This document shows positions 33,889 through 45,232 of a DNA stretch of 64,000 bases, in pieces. A program made the translations under genes and the position numbers. Below the pieces are notes generated by a model. It worked only from the letters and a program-made list of their open reading frames with translations. It was not told the DNA's origin and made no database searches. The stretch is from Epichloe hybrida. Lineage: Eukaryota; Ascomycota; Sordariomycetes; Hypocreales; Clavicipitaceae. Position 1 is the stretch's first letter; every line of letters starts with the position of its first letter. The DNA is taken from the NCBI GenBank assembly GCA_019022495.1, contig JAFEKR010000091.1, positions 1 to 64,000 on the forward strand, written 5' to 3'.

Positions 33889-35817
33889 ATGGAAATGTAT
33901 TCAGGCACCAACACGACGTCCGCATGGGCGAAGATGGACTTGGCAGATTCCCAAAAGAGGACATATTACACGTCTTCCTTACTCCTGCTGATGGTCACCA
34001 TCGTGGCATTTCGCATCGTGACCAGGCCCAAGACAAATGCGCCCATTGTCGACCCGCCCAAATTCTTCGATATCACCACCGCCAGACAAAGGCTAGAGGC
34101 GGTCAACGGCGCGCGAAGCCTGCTTCAGCGCGCGTACAAGGCATTTCCGGGCAAGACTTTCCGCATCATGGCCGAGTATGCAGAGTTAATCGTGCTGCCC
34201 GCCAAGCTTGCAAACGAAATTCGAAACGACGACCGTTTTGGCTTCACTGAGTTCACCAGGCAAATTGTATGTTTGGGCTTTTTTTTTTTTTCCATCATAT
34301 GTTCCCTCGCGGGAACAGCAACAAATACTATTGGCACTGACAGAGAGAGGATTAGACATTTCCACCCGATATACTTGGGATGGACCCATTCCAGTCGGAT
34401 GATAGACTTGTGAAGACTGTTGTGCAGCAGCATTTGACGAAATACCTAAGTAAGCTATTCCCTGGCGCTTCACTTTGAACCATTGACCTACGGGCCAAGT
34501 TGCTGACTTGTTCATTTGTTGTGTCGTGCTCTAGACAAAGTCACCCAGCCACTCAATGAAGAAACAGCACTCGCCATCTCAGATGTCCTCACAGAAGCCG
34601 AAGGTACGCCATCAAACCAGCACCCATCATGTCAAAGAAAAATATGAAACAAAGACGCATGGGGCGAGGAAACACATCATGTCATGCACCGTTCACTGGC
34701 TAACAAGGAAACCCAACTCCAGACTGGCACACACTCAACCTCAAAGACGCAGTTCTCCGTCTCATCGCCCGCGTCTCATCCAGAGTCTTCCTCGGCGAAG
34801 AGCTATGCCGCAACGAGGAATGGCTCAAAGTCACCATCGAATACACCGTGGCCGCGTTCGACTCCGCAGAGAAAATGCGAGTCTATCCCAGGCCCATCCG
34901 AGGCCTCATTTCCCGCTTCCACCCGGGCTGTCGCCGCGCAGCATCCCTCATTAAAGACGCCCGCGCGTGCATGGCGCCTGTCTTGGAGAGACGCCGCCGT
35001 GAGAAGGCATCGGGCAACTACGTTCCCTATAACGACGCGATAGAGTGGTTTGAGATGGCGGCCAACGGGCAACAATATGATCCCGTTCTCATGCAGCTCC
35101 TGTTGTCAGCGGCCGCCATCCACACTTCTACCGATCTTCTGAGCCAGACGATTGGAGATTTGGCGCAGAACCAGGACTTCATCGACCCCCTGCGAAAGGA
35201 AATCGCCCAGTGCTTGTCGGACGGAGGCTGGAAGAAGACGACGCTGTACCAGATGAAGTTGCTGGATAGCTGTGTCAAGGAGAGTCAGCGGATGAAGCCT
35301 GTAGCTCTACGTAAGTCACCCAGGAACTCCCACGCTCCAAGCCCATCACTTGAACAAGCCAATGTTGAACCTTGAACAAAAAAAAAAAGTCAGCATGCAC
35401 CGCTTCGTAGGCGCCCCCGTCACCCTCTCCGACGGCACATTCATCCCCAAGGGCAGCCTAACCGCCGTCTCGGGCGACCGCATGTGGGATCCAAGCGTGT
35501 ACGAGAACCCCCTGCAATGGGACGGCGCCCGCTCCTTCAACAGGCGCAAACAAGAGGGCCACGAGAACGCCGCGCAGCTCGTCACCACGGGCCCCGACCA
35601 TCTGGCCTTTGGCCACGGCCAGCATGCCTGCCCCGGGCGGTTCTTCGCAGCAAGCGAGATCAAGATGACGCTGGCCCATCTCCTGATGAAGTACGACGTC
35701 AGGCTGCACGACAAGAATCCGCAGGTTTTCTATTACGGTTTCTCCATGTCCACAGATCCGCTTCTAAAGGTGGATGTGAGGAGGCGACGTGAAGAGGTTG
35801 ATCTGGGTTCGTTTTAA
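33889..35817 (+). CDS. Cytochrome P450 monooxygenase
   Basis: Five exons, 33889-34266, 34356-34449, 34535-34603, 34723-35310 and 35390-35817, encode 518 residues. It is an ER-anchored haem monooxygenase, probably for a secondary metabolite or xenobiotic. Seen: an N-terminal membrane anchor (about 27-44, SSLLLLMVTIVAF), an I-helix region with SAAAIHTSTDLL, ExxR at E367-R370 (KESQRM), the MHRFV segment with LSDGTFIPKGS, and the haem loop FGHGQHACPGR with ligand Cys457. The overall look, especially the K-helix-to-haem segment, resembles the fungal ent-kaurene-oxidase-like group found in terpenoid clusters, but no terpene or polyketide synthase is in this window. All introns are 79-119 nt with good branch sites. 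It faces a damaged Zn2Cys6 regulator. Substrate unknown. Confidence 0.9.
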
Positions 35818-36366
35818 GTCCCCACCTCGGCGCGGGGGGGGGGATGACTTTGTGGGTATTACGGATCCGTAAAAGTGAGCCGACTCAGCTGAGGGGCAAT
35901 ACCGGGGCGGGGAACGCGACGTGCAGCCGTGCCGCGCACCAAAAAGTAACAAATTCCTCTGCCGGGAGAGTACCGAATGGCCCACATTTGACTATTGTGT
36001 GAGATGGCACGGCAAAGTGGGGGGGTTTTTTTTAAAAAAAAGAAAAAGAAAAATACATATGTACAGTCTTCTCCACAAGATTGAAGGTATCTCGTTGATT
36101 TCGCGCACTGTTGGACCGCGAAGCTATGTAGGGTTCAATGTGATCGCCTCTATTGAGTTGTCCGACTCTATGAGAGGGTTCCGCCGCTCCAAGTAGACGA
36201 GATGGGCCTTGTCCCATGCATTGCATTCTGTTGCGCCAATGCCAACGCCGACGCCGACGCCAAAAAGGGAAAAAAAAAAAAAACATCGAATGAAACTCGG
36301 CCACGGACACAACGAATCCATGCTGATCGACAGAAGAAAGGAGGAAGAAAAAAGGCCATGTGAAGC
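35818..36366. other. Intergenic, convergent 3' ends
   Basis: It separates the stops of the P450 and the Leu5 carrier. It includes G-rich and A-rich homopolymer runs (about 35836, 36020-36050, 36270) and nothing else I can support. Confidence 0.5.
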
Positions 36367-37669
36367 TTATATGCCCAGAATCAATTTCATGCGCTCGTAA
36401 GTGTAGAAGCTCGCGGCCGCCATGGGTATCACCTTGACATAACCGATTGTCAGGCCGACGAAGAAACCGCGGAACCCACGCTCCTGGAGGATGAGACGAG
36501 CCGTCTCGCCAAGACGCATTCTGTGGCCATCGCCCACGGCGCCGCTGACCTGCATGCGCCGACGGATGACTTCGAGAGGATATGAGCAGGTTTGCGAGAT
36601 GAGGCCCGCGATTCCACCGCTCGTCAGCTCAGCCCATGACCGCAGGGGCGCTGGCTTGTCCGATGCTTGGCTCTGTCGTTTGGGCAAGGTGGTGTATTTG
36701 GCGACGGAGGGATGGCGCAGCAAGTCAGATACGGTATCGTGGGTCAAGAAGGACATGCCCGCGTAGGGAAGCATGCCCAGCAGCGTCGGGTAGAAGCCGC
36801 GATAAAAATTCATGACTCCTTTCCGGGGCACGATGGAACTGGACGCCGCGGCGGCGGCCGGCGCCGGCGCATGGGCAAGTCTCGCCGTCGCCGACGTTCG
36901 AACAGGACTCTCGTTGTATATCTGTCTGCAGATCGAGGTCAAGGAGGAGCGGCCCTCTCGTTTCGTCTCAAAGGCGAGGCGAACTCGAGCGACCTCGAGT
37001 GGATACGTGAAGAAGACGGAAGTGATTCCTGCCAGACTGCCGCTGAGGAGCCGTCGCAGAGGCGTCTCGTACTCTTTTTGGGGAATGATTCTGGAGCGAA
37101 TCTGCTCATAGGCGAGAAACTTGATACCTGCATAGGGGAAAATCCGCAGGAGTGTGGCAGAGTGGCCGCGGAACAGGCCCATGGCGCCTTCTGAGTGCAA
37201 GATGTCTTTGATAGCGGTAGCGACGCCAAACGAGGATCCCGTGTACTTTGCGAACTGGGGGTTGCTGGCCTGGAACAGAATCTTGACTCGGTCGAGCGGC
37301 GCGACCATTGTCTTGGCCTACAGGAAGGAAAATATCATTTGGTAAGCCGAGCTCTGCTTTGCCGTGTGGGCATTTGAACAGGCTCCGGGGTTGAAGGAGA
37401 AGAAGAAAGAAAAGGAAAACTGTACTCACGGCGCAGCCAGCCACGCCACCTGCGACGCCGGATCTCCAAACATAATCCCAGGATCGCGTCTTGTTCTTGG
37501 GTGTCATCGCTTCTCCGTCGGTCGGGCACACGGCCGGCTCTTTTGTCTGTTTGGGAAACGCAGTGCCCGCAGCAGCGGCGGCGGTGGCTACCTCGACATG
37601 CTGTCGGACTTTGTCGCGCGCAATCTCGGTCATGGAGGCATGGTCCGCGAGGGTCGAGGACGCAGGCAT
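36367..37669 (-). CDS. LEU5: Mitochondrial carrier Leu5 (coenzyme A transport)
   Basis: Two exons, 37669-37430 and 37317-36367, give 396 residues; the intron is 112 nt. This SLC25-family carrier of the inner membrane is linked to coenzyme A accumulation in the matrix. Seen: three repeats with the P-x-D/E-x-x-K/R signature (APLDRVKILFQ; YPLEVARVRLAFE; YPLEVIRRRMQVS) and six helices. Near the Leu5-typical motifs are GLFRGHSATLLRIFPYAGIKF and NFYRGFYPTLLGMLPYAGMSF. There is a basic/Ala-rich N-terminal extension of about 70 residues and an Ala-rich insertion between repeats two and three (APAPAAAAASS). The ATG at 37669 is the first Met in frame after an upstream stretch lacking Met. Confidence 0.9.
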
Positions 37670-38152
37670 TCCGGATGCCGACAGCACGGGTGGGCTGGGT
37701 GGGATGTAGAAAGCTGAGGATCACCGAAGGCGCATGCCGGCGTGGGTAGGCAGACGGTAGGACGGATGAGGGTGTTGATGCTGGAGAAAGACACACACAA
37801 GACAGGACAGAGAGGCTGAGCGGGTGAATGAAATGAGTGCTTCGGCTTAAGCTTGCGGAGGCGAGCGACGGACAGCAGCGGGATCTGGCTGGGTGGGGGC
37901 TGCCGGCAAAACGGCAAAACCCAGACGTCATCCGAATCGCTCACTGAGTCACTGTTAGGGGGGCGTTCCGGGGCATTCCGGGGCATTCCAGGGCAACGCA
38001 CAGTGGGTGTGAACGTGAGCTCACTGGCCTTCAGCCGAGGATTGCCGAGATCGAGATGCCCCTCCATTATTATTACCTTTCGGATGGAACGACTTGTGGA
38101 TCGAGCGAGGATCGACTTTGGCATTTCCTTCAACAAGTCTTCCACATCTCTC
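37670..38152. promoter_or_regulatory. Divergent promoter LEU5/METTL4-type gene
   Basis: It contains three tandem GGGGCATTCC-like units (37961-37993). The methyltransferase frame is open through much of this region and has an alternative ATG at 38084. Confidence 0.5.
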
Positions 38153-39208
38153 ATGTCGGACCTCGACGATTGGACCAGCGCCACATCTCGCAGCGTGCTC
38201 TTCCAAAGCGAGGACGGAACCGTCGTCCTGCTCGACATCCCGCGGTCCCTCGAAGAAGGGCAAGTCCTGCCGGAACACCGTCCACGGCGCCGGGTCTACT
38301 CGGACTCACCGCCGCGCGAGCCCTTCCCGACGCCGGATCCGAAGAGGAGTCGGCGCCGCCATGCATCATCATCTCGTTCTCGACATGGAGCAGCGGCACA
38401 CGACTGGCCGGCCCAGTCCCCAGCCGCCCAGATCAACGACTTGATGACGACGGCTTCTGTCCAAGGAGCCCTGAGGTTGCTCCAGGACACGCACAACGGG
38501 CCATGTCATCTGCCTCGCATCTCGCCGCCCGTCGACCAGAGCGCCGGCGACGAGGACCCTTCCAGCACGGTCGCCGTCCAGGATGCGACATATCTTCATG
38601 GGTCCGTCCAAGACCTGAGAAACACGTTTGACGACACCGCGCCCGTCTTCAGACTCATCGTGCTTGATCCGCCGTGGCCGAACCGCTCCGCCAGGCGGCG
38701 AACCAGCAAGTACGCAACGGCCAACAATCTCGCCGAAATGCGAACCCTACTGACCAGCATACCCGTCGCGGCACATCTTGCCGACAACGGCCTCGTAGCC
38801 GTCTGGATCACGAACAAGGCCGCCATACCGGATTTCCTGGCGTCGCCCACCGGCGTCTTCGCTTCCTGGGGCGTGGAACTGGCCGCCGAGTGGACTTGGC
38901 TCAAGATCACGGGGACAGGCGAGCCCATGTACGACTTGGCTTCTGTTTGGAGAAAGCCGTGGGAGAAGATGCTCATTGCTAAGCGCATTGGGGCCCCGAC
39001 GCCTCTTCATCTGAAGTCGAAAGTCATTGTTGCCGCGCCAGATGTTCACTCCCGAAAACCCAGTCTACGAGCTTTGTTTGCCGAGATTCTCGGCAACGCA
39101 CGTTATTGCGGACTGGAAATATTTGCTCGCAATCTGACGGCTGGATGGTGGAGCTGGGGAGATGAGGTCCTTCACTTCCAGAACAAGCTTTACTGGACGC
39201 CTGAGTAG
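38153..39208 (+). CDS. MT-A70 family N6-adenine methyltransferase, METTL4 type
   Basis: A single exon of 351 residues from ATG 38153 (an in-frame ATG at 38084 would add 23). MT-A70 enzymes transfer methyl from S-adenosylmethionine to the N6 of adenine. The METTL4 branch has been reported to act on snRNA (m6Am) and, in some organisms, on DNA. Seen: a short N-terminal domain (SRSVLFQSEDGTVVLLDIPRS), a basic disordered part (RRRVYSDS, KRSRRRHASSSRSRHG), and the catalytic DPPW at 172-175 within LIVLDPPWPNRS. It is followed by VAVWITNKA, ELAAEWTWLKITGTGEP and a C-terminal RYCGLEIFARNLTAGWWSWGDEV. All catalytic blocks are intact, so activity is likely. The substrate in this fungus is unknown. The gene is GC-rich compared with its neighbours. 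Confidence 0.88.
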   Translation: MSDLDDWTSATSRSVLFQSEDGTVVLLDIPRSLEEGQVLPEHRPRRRVYSDSPPREPFPTPDPKRSRRRHASSSRSRHGAAAHDWPAQSPAAQINDLMTTASVQGALRLLQDTHNGPCHLPRISPPVDQSAGDEDPSSTVAVQDATYLHGSVQDLRNTFDDTAPVFRLIVLDPPWPNRSARRRTSKYATANNLAEMRTLLTSIPVAAHLADNGLVAVWITNKAAIPDFLASPTGVFASWGVELAAEWTWLKITGTGEPMYDLASVWRKPWEKMLIAKRIGAPTPLHLKSKVIVAAPDVHSRKPSLRALFAEILGNARYCGLEIFARNLTAGWWSWGDEVLHFQNKLYWTPE

Positions 39209-39447
39209 GATCCCAGGTTGTCATCTCGCCATGATCTCGCCGGCAGCGTCTTCGTGTATGGTATTCAAGCTATATGGTTGGCGTGAGCGCCATCTTCTTT
39301 ACCCTCTGTAGTGCGACTTCTCCAGGTTCGCCATGCCGTGGCTCCAAGTGATATACAACCGTGCTCCTCCATGTATCGTACAATCCTATGATGTATGCCA
39401 ATCCACCACGCTCGCAGACTGGGCATCAGCCCGTCGACCTCCTGACT

Positions 39448-40127
39448 CTAATTTGTGGCCTTCGCCTCCGCCGCCTTCTCCTTCGCCAGCAGCGCATCCC
39501 ACTTGGGATCCAACACGACATCGTTCGACCACTTGACCTCTCCCTCGGCCATCTTCTTGGCCAAACTAGCCAGCTCTCTTCTCTCCTTGGACAAGGGCTC
39601 CTTGCTCTTCATTGAAATCTGGAACTTGTGCTGGTTGATCTGGTCCTCGTTGCGCTTCTCCATCAGGTCCTCCCTCATCCTCCACAACTCGTGGTTCCAC
39701 GGCTCCAAGTTGCTCGGCAGGTCAGGCCACTGAAAGGGCTTGGCCAGCTCGACCGTCATGATCTTGAGCGGCTGCGGCCTGTACCATGATCGTGAATGCG
39801 AGTTCCGTTGCGTCAGTGGCTGCTGCTTCACAAACGATCGGACCTTGGTGACCTCCACGTCGTACAGATTCCACAGGTAGTCGCGCAGATCGAATTTCGT
39901 GAATCGTAGGGGTACTTGGAAGCAGGCCTCGTTGGGGGGGAGGTGCTCCTTTCGGAGGAAAGTGATGACATGATTGGGCCTGATGGTCGTCGGGGTTAGC
40001 AAGCTGGATTGAAACAATTGGTAGATTTGGACTGGACTGGGCAGACGACGACGTACAGAAAAACCTGCTTCTGTCCGAGCCTGAAGCCCGGCAATTGACG
40101 GGCTGCTGCTTTGACTGCTTCCGCCAT
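39448..40127 (-). CDS. MRP20: Mitochondrial large-subunit ribosomal protein uL23m
   Basis: Two exons, 40127-40057 and 39979-39448, give 200 residues. It is a protein of the mitoribosome large subunit near the exit tunnel. Seen: N-terminal LPGFRLGQKQVFLPNHVITFLRK (the intron splits this block after the VFL residues), the uL23 core KFDLRDYLWNLYDVEVTKVRSF, and a fungal C-terminal extension (KIMTVELAKPFQWPDLP, WNHELWRMREDLMEKR). The intron is 77 nt with CTAAC before the CAG. The start ATG at 40127 lies just before a helix-forming AEAVKAAARQ stretch that may serve as a short presequence. Confidence 0.87.
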
Positions 40128-40833
40128 GGTTCTGTGATGGGTTGCTGAAGTGCTTTTTCCGACGAGTGGCAGAAGCTCCAAAATATTCCATGGGGGGGAT
40201 TGCGACGGAAAAGTGTCTTTACGTAAGCACTTGCCCTGCGCTTCGGTGGCGAGCGACCTGATCAAGAAGTTTATTAGTAGACAAAGACAATGCATAAAAC
40301 AAGAGAAACTTATCATGCTTCGTAGAACTCATGGAACGTTAGGGTTTAGATGATTACTCGGGCCAGAGGCAATCAAGATGAACGCTACGATGGCATATTC
40401 AGCATCTCGTCCTCATATCGCGTGTATCTGAGCCGCGGCCTCGCCAGCGACGACCTCTCCGCATTCAACTCGTTTAATTCCCCGAGCCAATATATCTCTT
40501 TCTGCACCGCAGACTGAATAAATTCAATCCACATCGAATCTATCAGACGAACATGAAAACCATCGCCTCCCGGATCTAATCCTAAACAGCTCCTCGCACC
40601 AAAAAGAGCACACGCCCACAATTCACGACTTTGGCCCTCGCCGTTTTCTTTCTCATCTCACCTCTTTGTTCACCATGCATACAACCCATCCGCCCAACCC
40701 GCCCGCTTACCTCGCCATCCCATTGTGAAGCCTTTGTGAATTCATCATTTGCGCAAGAGCAAGAGAAAGACACAATCCCAGGTCTTTCCCCCCCCCTCCA
40801 AATCAAAACTCGCCATTTCGAGAACCGCCCGTC
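40128..40833. other. Divergent intergenic region with small ORF
   Basis: It lies between uL23m and the 361-aa protein. A 55-codon open frame at 40350-40517 on the plus strand starts MITRARGNQDERYDG and could be an upstream ORF in the leader of the next gene or chance. No other feature supported. Confidence 0.4.
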
Positions 40834-41998
40834 ATGGACGCAACACCTCATCACAATCCCTCCACACCACCGTCCCCAACACCACCAGAGTCCACACCAC
40901 GACCGGCCCATCGCACACCCCCTTCAACAGACTCCCCCACGACCGGCAAAACCAAAGCAATGCCCATCAAAGAGGAAGACAACGAGACGTCGATCCTGGA
41001 TTCCCTGGACACAGGCTACGAGAGCGACGCCCCATTAGCTCTGCAAACGGAGACACAACTGGAACTCGAGTTAGAAAAGAAACGATACCCCGGCGCCAGC
41101 ACATGGGCCCCAGACGAAGAGCAGCTCTTCGAGATTCTATTCCAGAGAGCAGAGCGGGCCATACTCCCCGGCCACTGGGAAGTAGACTTCCGGGGTATCC
41201 CCATGCTCGACACCGTCTTCTCAATGAACGACGACATCCGGCCGATCGTGTACAGCCGATCCGGGAAGGACTTCCAAGGTATATCCTCCCCCCCCAAAAA
41301 AACTCAAGGGGAGCATCAACCGCAAGACTAACCCCCCCTTTTCCAAAAAAAAAAAAGCAACCATGGCTCTCCTCCGCCTAATAGACCTGACCTCCTCCGT
41401 CAGAACAACCGTCCAATCCGGCCTCCGTCAGAAAGCACCGCCCCTGATCAAGAGATGCCTAGACAGATACCTGTCATGGGCCGCCGAGGACGGCTCCTAC
41501 TCCCACCTGCGCTACGTGCCCAACATCATGACCGCAGAGCTGGACGCCAGCCTGGGAGAATCTGAAATCACGAGCATGATGGAGCAGCGCATGCGGGCAC
41601 TCGCTCTGCTTCAGCGGGAGTTTCTGCGCGTCGATCGCGACGACGACTTTTGGGCCGTCGAGGAGAGCAGTGTCACGCTGGTGGATAGGTATATTGGGAG
41701 ACGAGCGAATGGAGGCGCGGACGACGACGACGAAGACGTCGTGTTCAGGAGGAAACCGCCCGTCGTGTATGGGCTGTTCATCCTTCGGTCCAGCGTCTTT
41801 CTTTTGACGGTGGACAGCGCAAAGGGGGCCGACGCATATGTTAGTTTCCACGTGGACATGCATTTCATGGACAGGCATCAGAGTGTGTGGAATGCCTTGA
41901 CGATAGCTATAGCTGTTTGCTTGGCCAGGGACCAGCTCGTGCGGCGCGTCGAGGACTTTGAGGAGTCGCCGGACGTCCAGGGGAGCGAGAGTGATTAA
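40834..41998 (+). CDS. Conserved-looking hypothetical protein, 361 residues
   Basis: Two exons, 40834-41278 and 41358-41998; the 79-nt intron has ACTAACC before a long A-tract and AAAG acceptor. I do not recognise a known domain. Seen: an N-terminal Pro/Ser/Thr-rich disordered region (about 1-45), an acidic patch (IKEEDNETSILDSLDTGYESD), then a structured part with WAPDEEQLFEILFQRAERAIL and HWEVDFRGIPMLDTVF. The C-terminal half is predicted globular, with SEITSMMEQRMRALALLQ, VVYGLFILRSSVFLLTVDSAK and VSFHVDMHFMDRHQSVWNALTIAIAV. The last helix is hydrophobic but interrupted, so it is probably not membrane-spanning. It ends in an acidic tail. It may be a nuclear or cytosolic fungal-specific protein; no function is claimed. 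Confidence 0.75.
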
Positions 41999-42569
41999 TC
42001 GGGTGGTTGTGTGCGGGGGGCCCGAAGCAGCGATCTGTCGTTGGTCCAGAGAGGAGGGTTGATGTTTATCTGGTGTTGGTTGTGCAGAGGTGATGCCTCA
42101 AGATACCCATTTAGGATTCGATCGATGCCATGGACGGGCGAATCGTACCATGCGAGTTTGACCTGCGCCAAGATCCGCGCAGAAATTGTGTGTATTTTGG
42201 TTTGGAGAGAGTTGGCGCGAATGGAGCCATACCGTTCTTATTTATAATAACAAAGAAACCATGGGACTTGGTACCAAGTGTTCCCATGCTTCATCCGCAA
42301 ACGCCATGCAATCATGTGGCCATCTATGTTGATTTCTCCGCATCCCATCCGCGCTGTTTACATGCCGGTGTATTTTCCCCCATCTTCAATATTATAATCA
42401 TACATTTTCCTCTCTCTTTCGAGTTCTCTGTGCATGCTTTTCAGAACTGACGTCATGTTTTTTTTTTCCAACGAAAAAAATGGGATGAGGACGTGTTTTG
42501 TTGCTTTGCCCATCTTGTGAGCACACTTGTCGCTCGTGGCCGGCAAACCAATTGCAAGAAGCCGCGGGG
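41999..42569. other. Intergenic, convergent 3' ends
   Basis: It separates the hypothetical protein from the carrier gene. No gene or repeat seen. Confidence 0.5.
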
Positions 42570-43972
42570 TTATACGTCCTCGCGCTCTACTGGTATCAAG
42601 ACTGCAAGTTGGTGCAATAATCGCTGGTACAAGAACAGCATGCAGCCGCTCTGGATAAACGTCCACACACCTCGGGGACCAACGCCTCGGAACCAGCCGG
42701 CGATGCCTTCGGTGCGGTAAATGACCTTCAGGCCGGTGATGACAGATGATGTATGTAGGGCGATGGCGCCGGGCTGCGGTCGATGAGTGCTCGGAGATGA
42801 GGTGGATATGTGTCGTTTCTGTGTGACACCAACTTCTTTCAGTTTACTCGACTGGTCGGCTGGAGGGTTCACTTGGGTCTGTAGCCTGGTTTTCACCACG
42901 TCGAGCGGGCAGGTGATGACTCCGGCCAAGCCGCCTGCTGCGGCACCAGTAAGGAGCTCGAGTGGCACGCCGATTTCCCGACTCTGCTTGTAGACCCTCG
43001 CCCAGGCGTTGAACTGCTCCCAGAACATGAACTGCAGTGCTGAAAACGGCAGGTCTCGATAGAGCGTGGCCTTGTACCCATGGAACAGCGCTGCCGCGCC
43101 TTCGGTCCGGACAATCGTTCGCGCGGCGTCTACGGTGCCTCGATAGTTGTAGCCGGATTTGAAATGGGGGTTGTTGTAGCGACCCTGCAGCTGTAACCGG
43201 GTCTTGAGGACTTCGGACGGAACGTAGACGATGGATGCAGCGAGATCGCCAAGAAACCCTGCCAGCATGTCAGCGACGTGTCGCAAGGTCCGGGAGATGA
43301 CCCAAAACACGTCGACAATAAGTTCTTACCTGCTGACAGATACGCCAAATGCTGCTGCAGCCCACGTTCTATCAAAAACCGCTTGCTCCATTCGTATGTG
43401 CCGAAAAACAAGACTGTGCCAGGAAAGGAGCCCCCCAGCGCGGGTATCCAACCCCCATATAAGCCACGCCGAACGCCCTCTTGCCTCCATATTGTGTAGT
43501 ACGATCGCCCCAATGACGTGTATTTCGATGGCGAATTCGGATCACCTTGTTGTCTCGTCTTCACGGTATCGAGAGAGTGCATGAGCAAATCTCCAGTTGA
43601 GCCGCCAATGCCACCAGCAATCATGGCCTTGGGGGCAAGAACATTCGTTAGTTAACCATGTCCTTCAGTCCATCAGATGATGCAAACCATCGTATGCGCC
43701 CATGGACACCTGTCATCCAGCGGCCAAATATCAAAACATACATGGAGATAAGGCGGCCGGCCTTCAGCCTCGACATCGTCGCCTTTCATGGTATAGCCGT
43801 CGTCGGGCACTATGACGTTTCTTGAATTTGACGGTCGGTTGGGGTATATACCAGCATCGCGATGCGGATCCGGTATTTCAAGCACGTCCACGTTGCTCTT
43901 CCCGCTTGCAGATGCAGTAGACGAAGATGAGGTGGCGACGAAAAAGTTGAACACTTGAGAGGCAAGGGTCAT
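42570..43972 (-). CDS. Mitochondrial carrier similar to yeast Mme1 (YMR166C)
   Basis: Three exons on the minus strand: 43972-43742, 43627-43330 and 43258-42570, giving 405 residues. SLC25 carrier of the inner membrane; yeast Mme1 is described as a mitochondrial Mg2+ exporter. Seen: a non-conserved Ser-rich N-terminus of about 75 residues, then three repeats with HSLDTVKTRQQGD, VPSEVLKTRLQLQGR and CPLDVVKTRLQTQ signatures. The block FLGDLAASIVYVPSEVLKTRLQ plus YKATLYRDLPFSALQF closely follows the YMR166C group as I recall it. Helix six contains FIQSGCMLFLYQ. A loop insertion in repeat three (KRHISTSSPSTHRPQPG) is typical of filamentous fungi. The substrate here is inferred only from the yeast relative. 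Confidence 0.87.
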
Positions 43973-44602
43973 GGCCCCGCGAGGACCGTCGAAGAAATCG
44001 CAGGTTCAAAGGAGTCGATCTGCCAAAGGCCGGGAGGTACAAGGGATAGATAGATACAATAGGAGGAAAGCCAACAAATAAAAAGTGCAACGTATTTGAA
44101 AGCAACGGACAGTTTTGAATGAGTGGAACTGGCTGTGCCTCTCTATTCCCGCGTCGCTGTGGTGCAATGAGCATTGACCTTGGATTGGGCGATGTTGAAG
44201 CGAAAGGGAAAAAAAAGAATGACGCTCCGTTCCCGATGGTTTGTCGCGTGGGGGTCAGGTCAGGTCAATTCGAGGTGCCTGAGCTGGAACCTTTCTCGCC
44301 CGCGGTCGACATTATTATCCGCAAGCCACTTTTTGTCATGTCGGTGCTTTGCGCAGTGTCATGGCCGATTGGTCTGTGCGATGATTGTTTGTGCCAGCAA
44401 TAAGCTTCTTGAAACTCACGAAGAAAGACGTGACGTGACGTATGAGCAACTACTGGTTTCCCATAAATGGTGTCAATTGGATCTCAGAGAATCCACGTAG
44501 TCGGGTATTGCACAATCCTCTGTCATCGCAAGACCCTGGTCTAGAAAAAAGTCCTCCCTCCTTAATATAGTACAACGAAATCATCAGTGCTTGCAACTCG
44601 CC
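43973..44602. other. Intergenic, carrier promoter and IMP2 3' end
   Basis: About 0.63 kb. It holds the carrier promoter with a short direct repeat (GTCAGGTCAGGTC near 44254). Nothing else supported. Confidence 0.5.
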
Positions 44603-45232
44603 TCACCCAACCAGTCTTCTCTCATGCTCCCACCAGCTCACCGGCCCAAACTTCCTGAACGGATACACGATATGCGTCACCCTCCCCGTCAACAGCCTCT
44701 TTGACACAGGCCCGTACGTATTGCTGTCCAAGCTTGATCCCGGCGGCCCATCACCCTCCACCCAGACATGTCCCTGGGGTATCTTGACTGTTGAAATCGG
44801 ATATGGTTGCTTTGTTTTCACGACATCTCCTTCAAGAGCGACTACTCGCTTGACCGCTGTGACTTCAGGATGAACCGGACTCCTGTAGAAAAGCATTTGA
44901 TCAGAGGGTTGGCTCTCGTGAGAAGGTCAACGTGCCAAGAGGTTGCAGGCAAACATTTACCTCAATGTGACAATCATGCCTCTCTCCAAACCCTCTTGCG
45001 GCGACCGCTTGTAATTGAGCATGACATCTCTCCGCAACGTGGAATCTTTATCCTCATTCATGAATGGATACATGGACGCTCCATCGACGAGCGTCAACTC
45101 AGCAACGTGGAGATTAAACCATGCCACGACGGGGATCCAGGTCGCCAACCCGACGAGATTGAGCGCTACAACTCTTGCAGTATTAATTGCTTGCCGTCCC
45201 CTCAATCGCGCCCACATGGGCCCGAGAGCCAT
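44603..45232 (-). CDS. IMP2: Mitochondrial inner membrane protease subunit 2
   Basis: Two exons, 45232-44961 and 44882-44603, give 183 residues. Imp2 is an S26-family signal peptidase that removes sorting signals on the intermembrane-space side. Seen: an N-terminal membrane segment (about 23-41), the catalytic Ser53 in GASMYPFMN, the general-base Lys102 in [11 protein letters not shown], and box [11 protein letters not shown] plus the family ending [22 protein letters not shown]. The spacing of Ser and Lys (49 residues) fits. The intron falls just before the Lys block. Start: Met at 45232 was chosen over 45280 because it sits closer to the anchor; 45217 is also possible. Confidence 0.92.

Noticed and set aside
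38056..38631. Long alternative frames over the METTL4-type gene
   Set aside because: GC-rich sequence leaves several frames open; only one carries the MT-A70 motifs.
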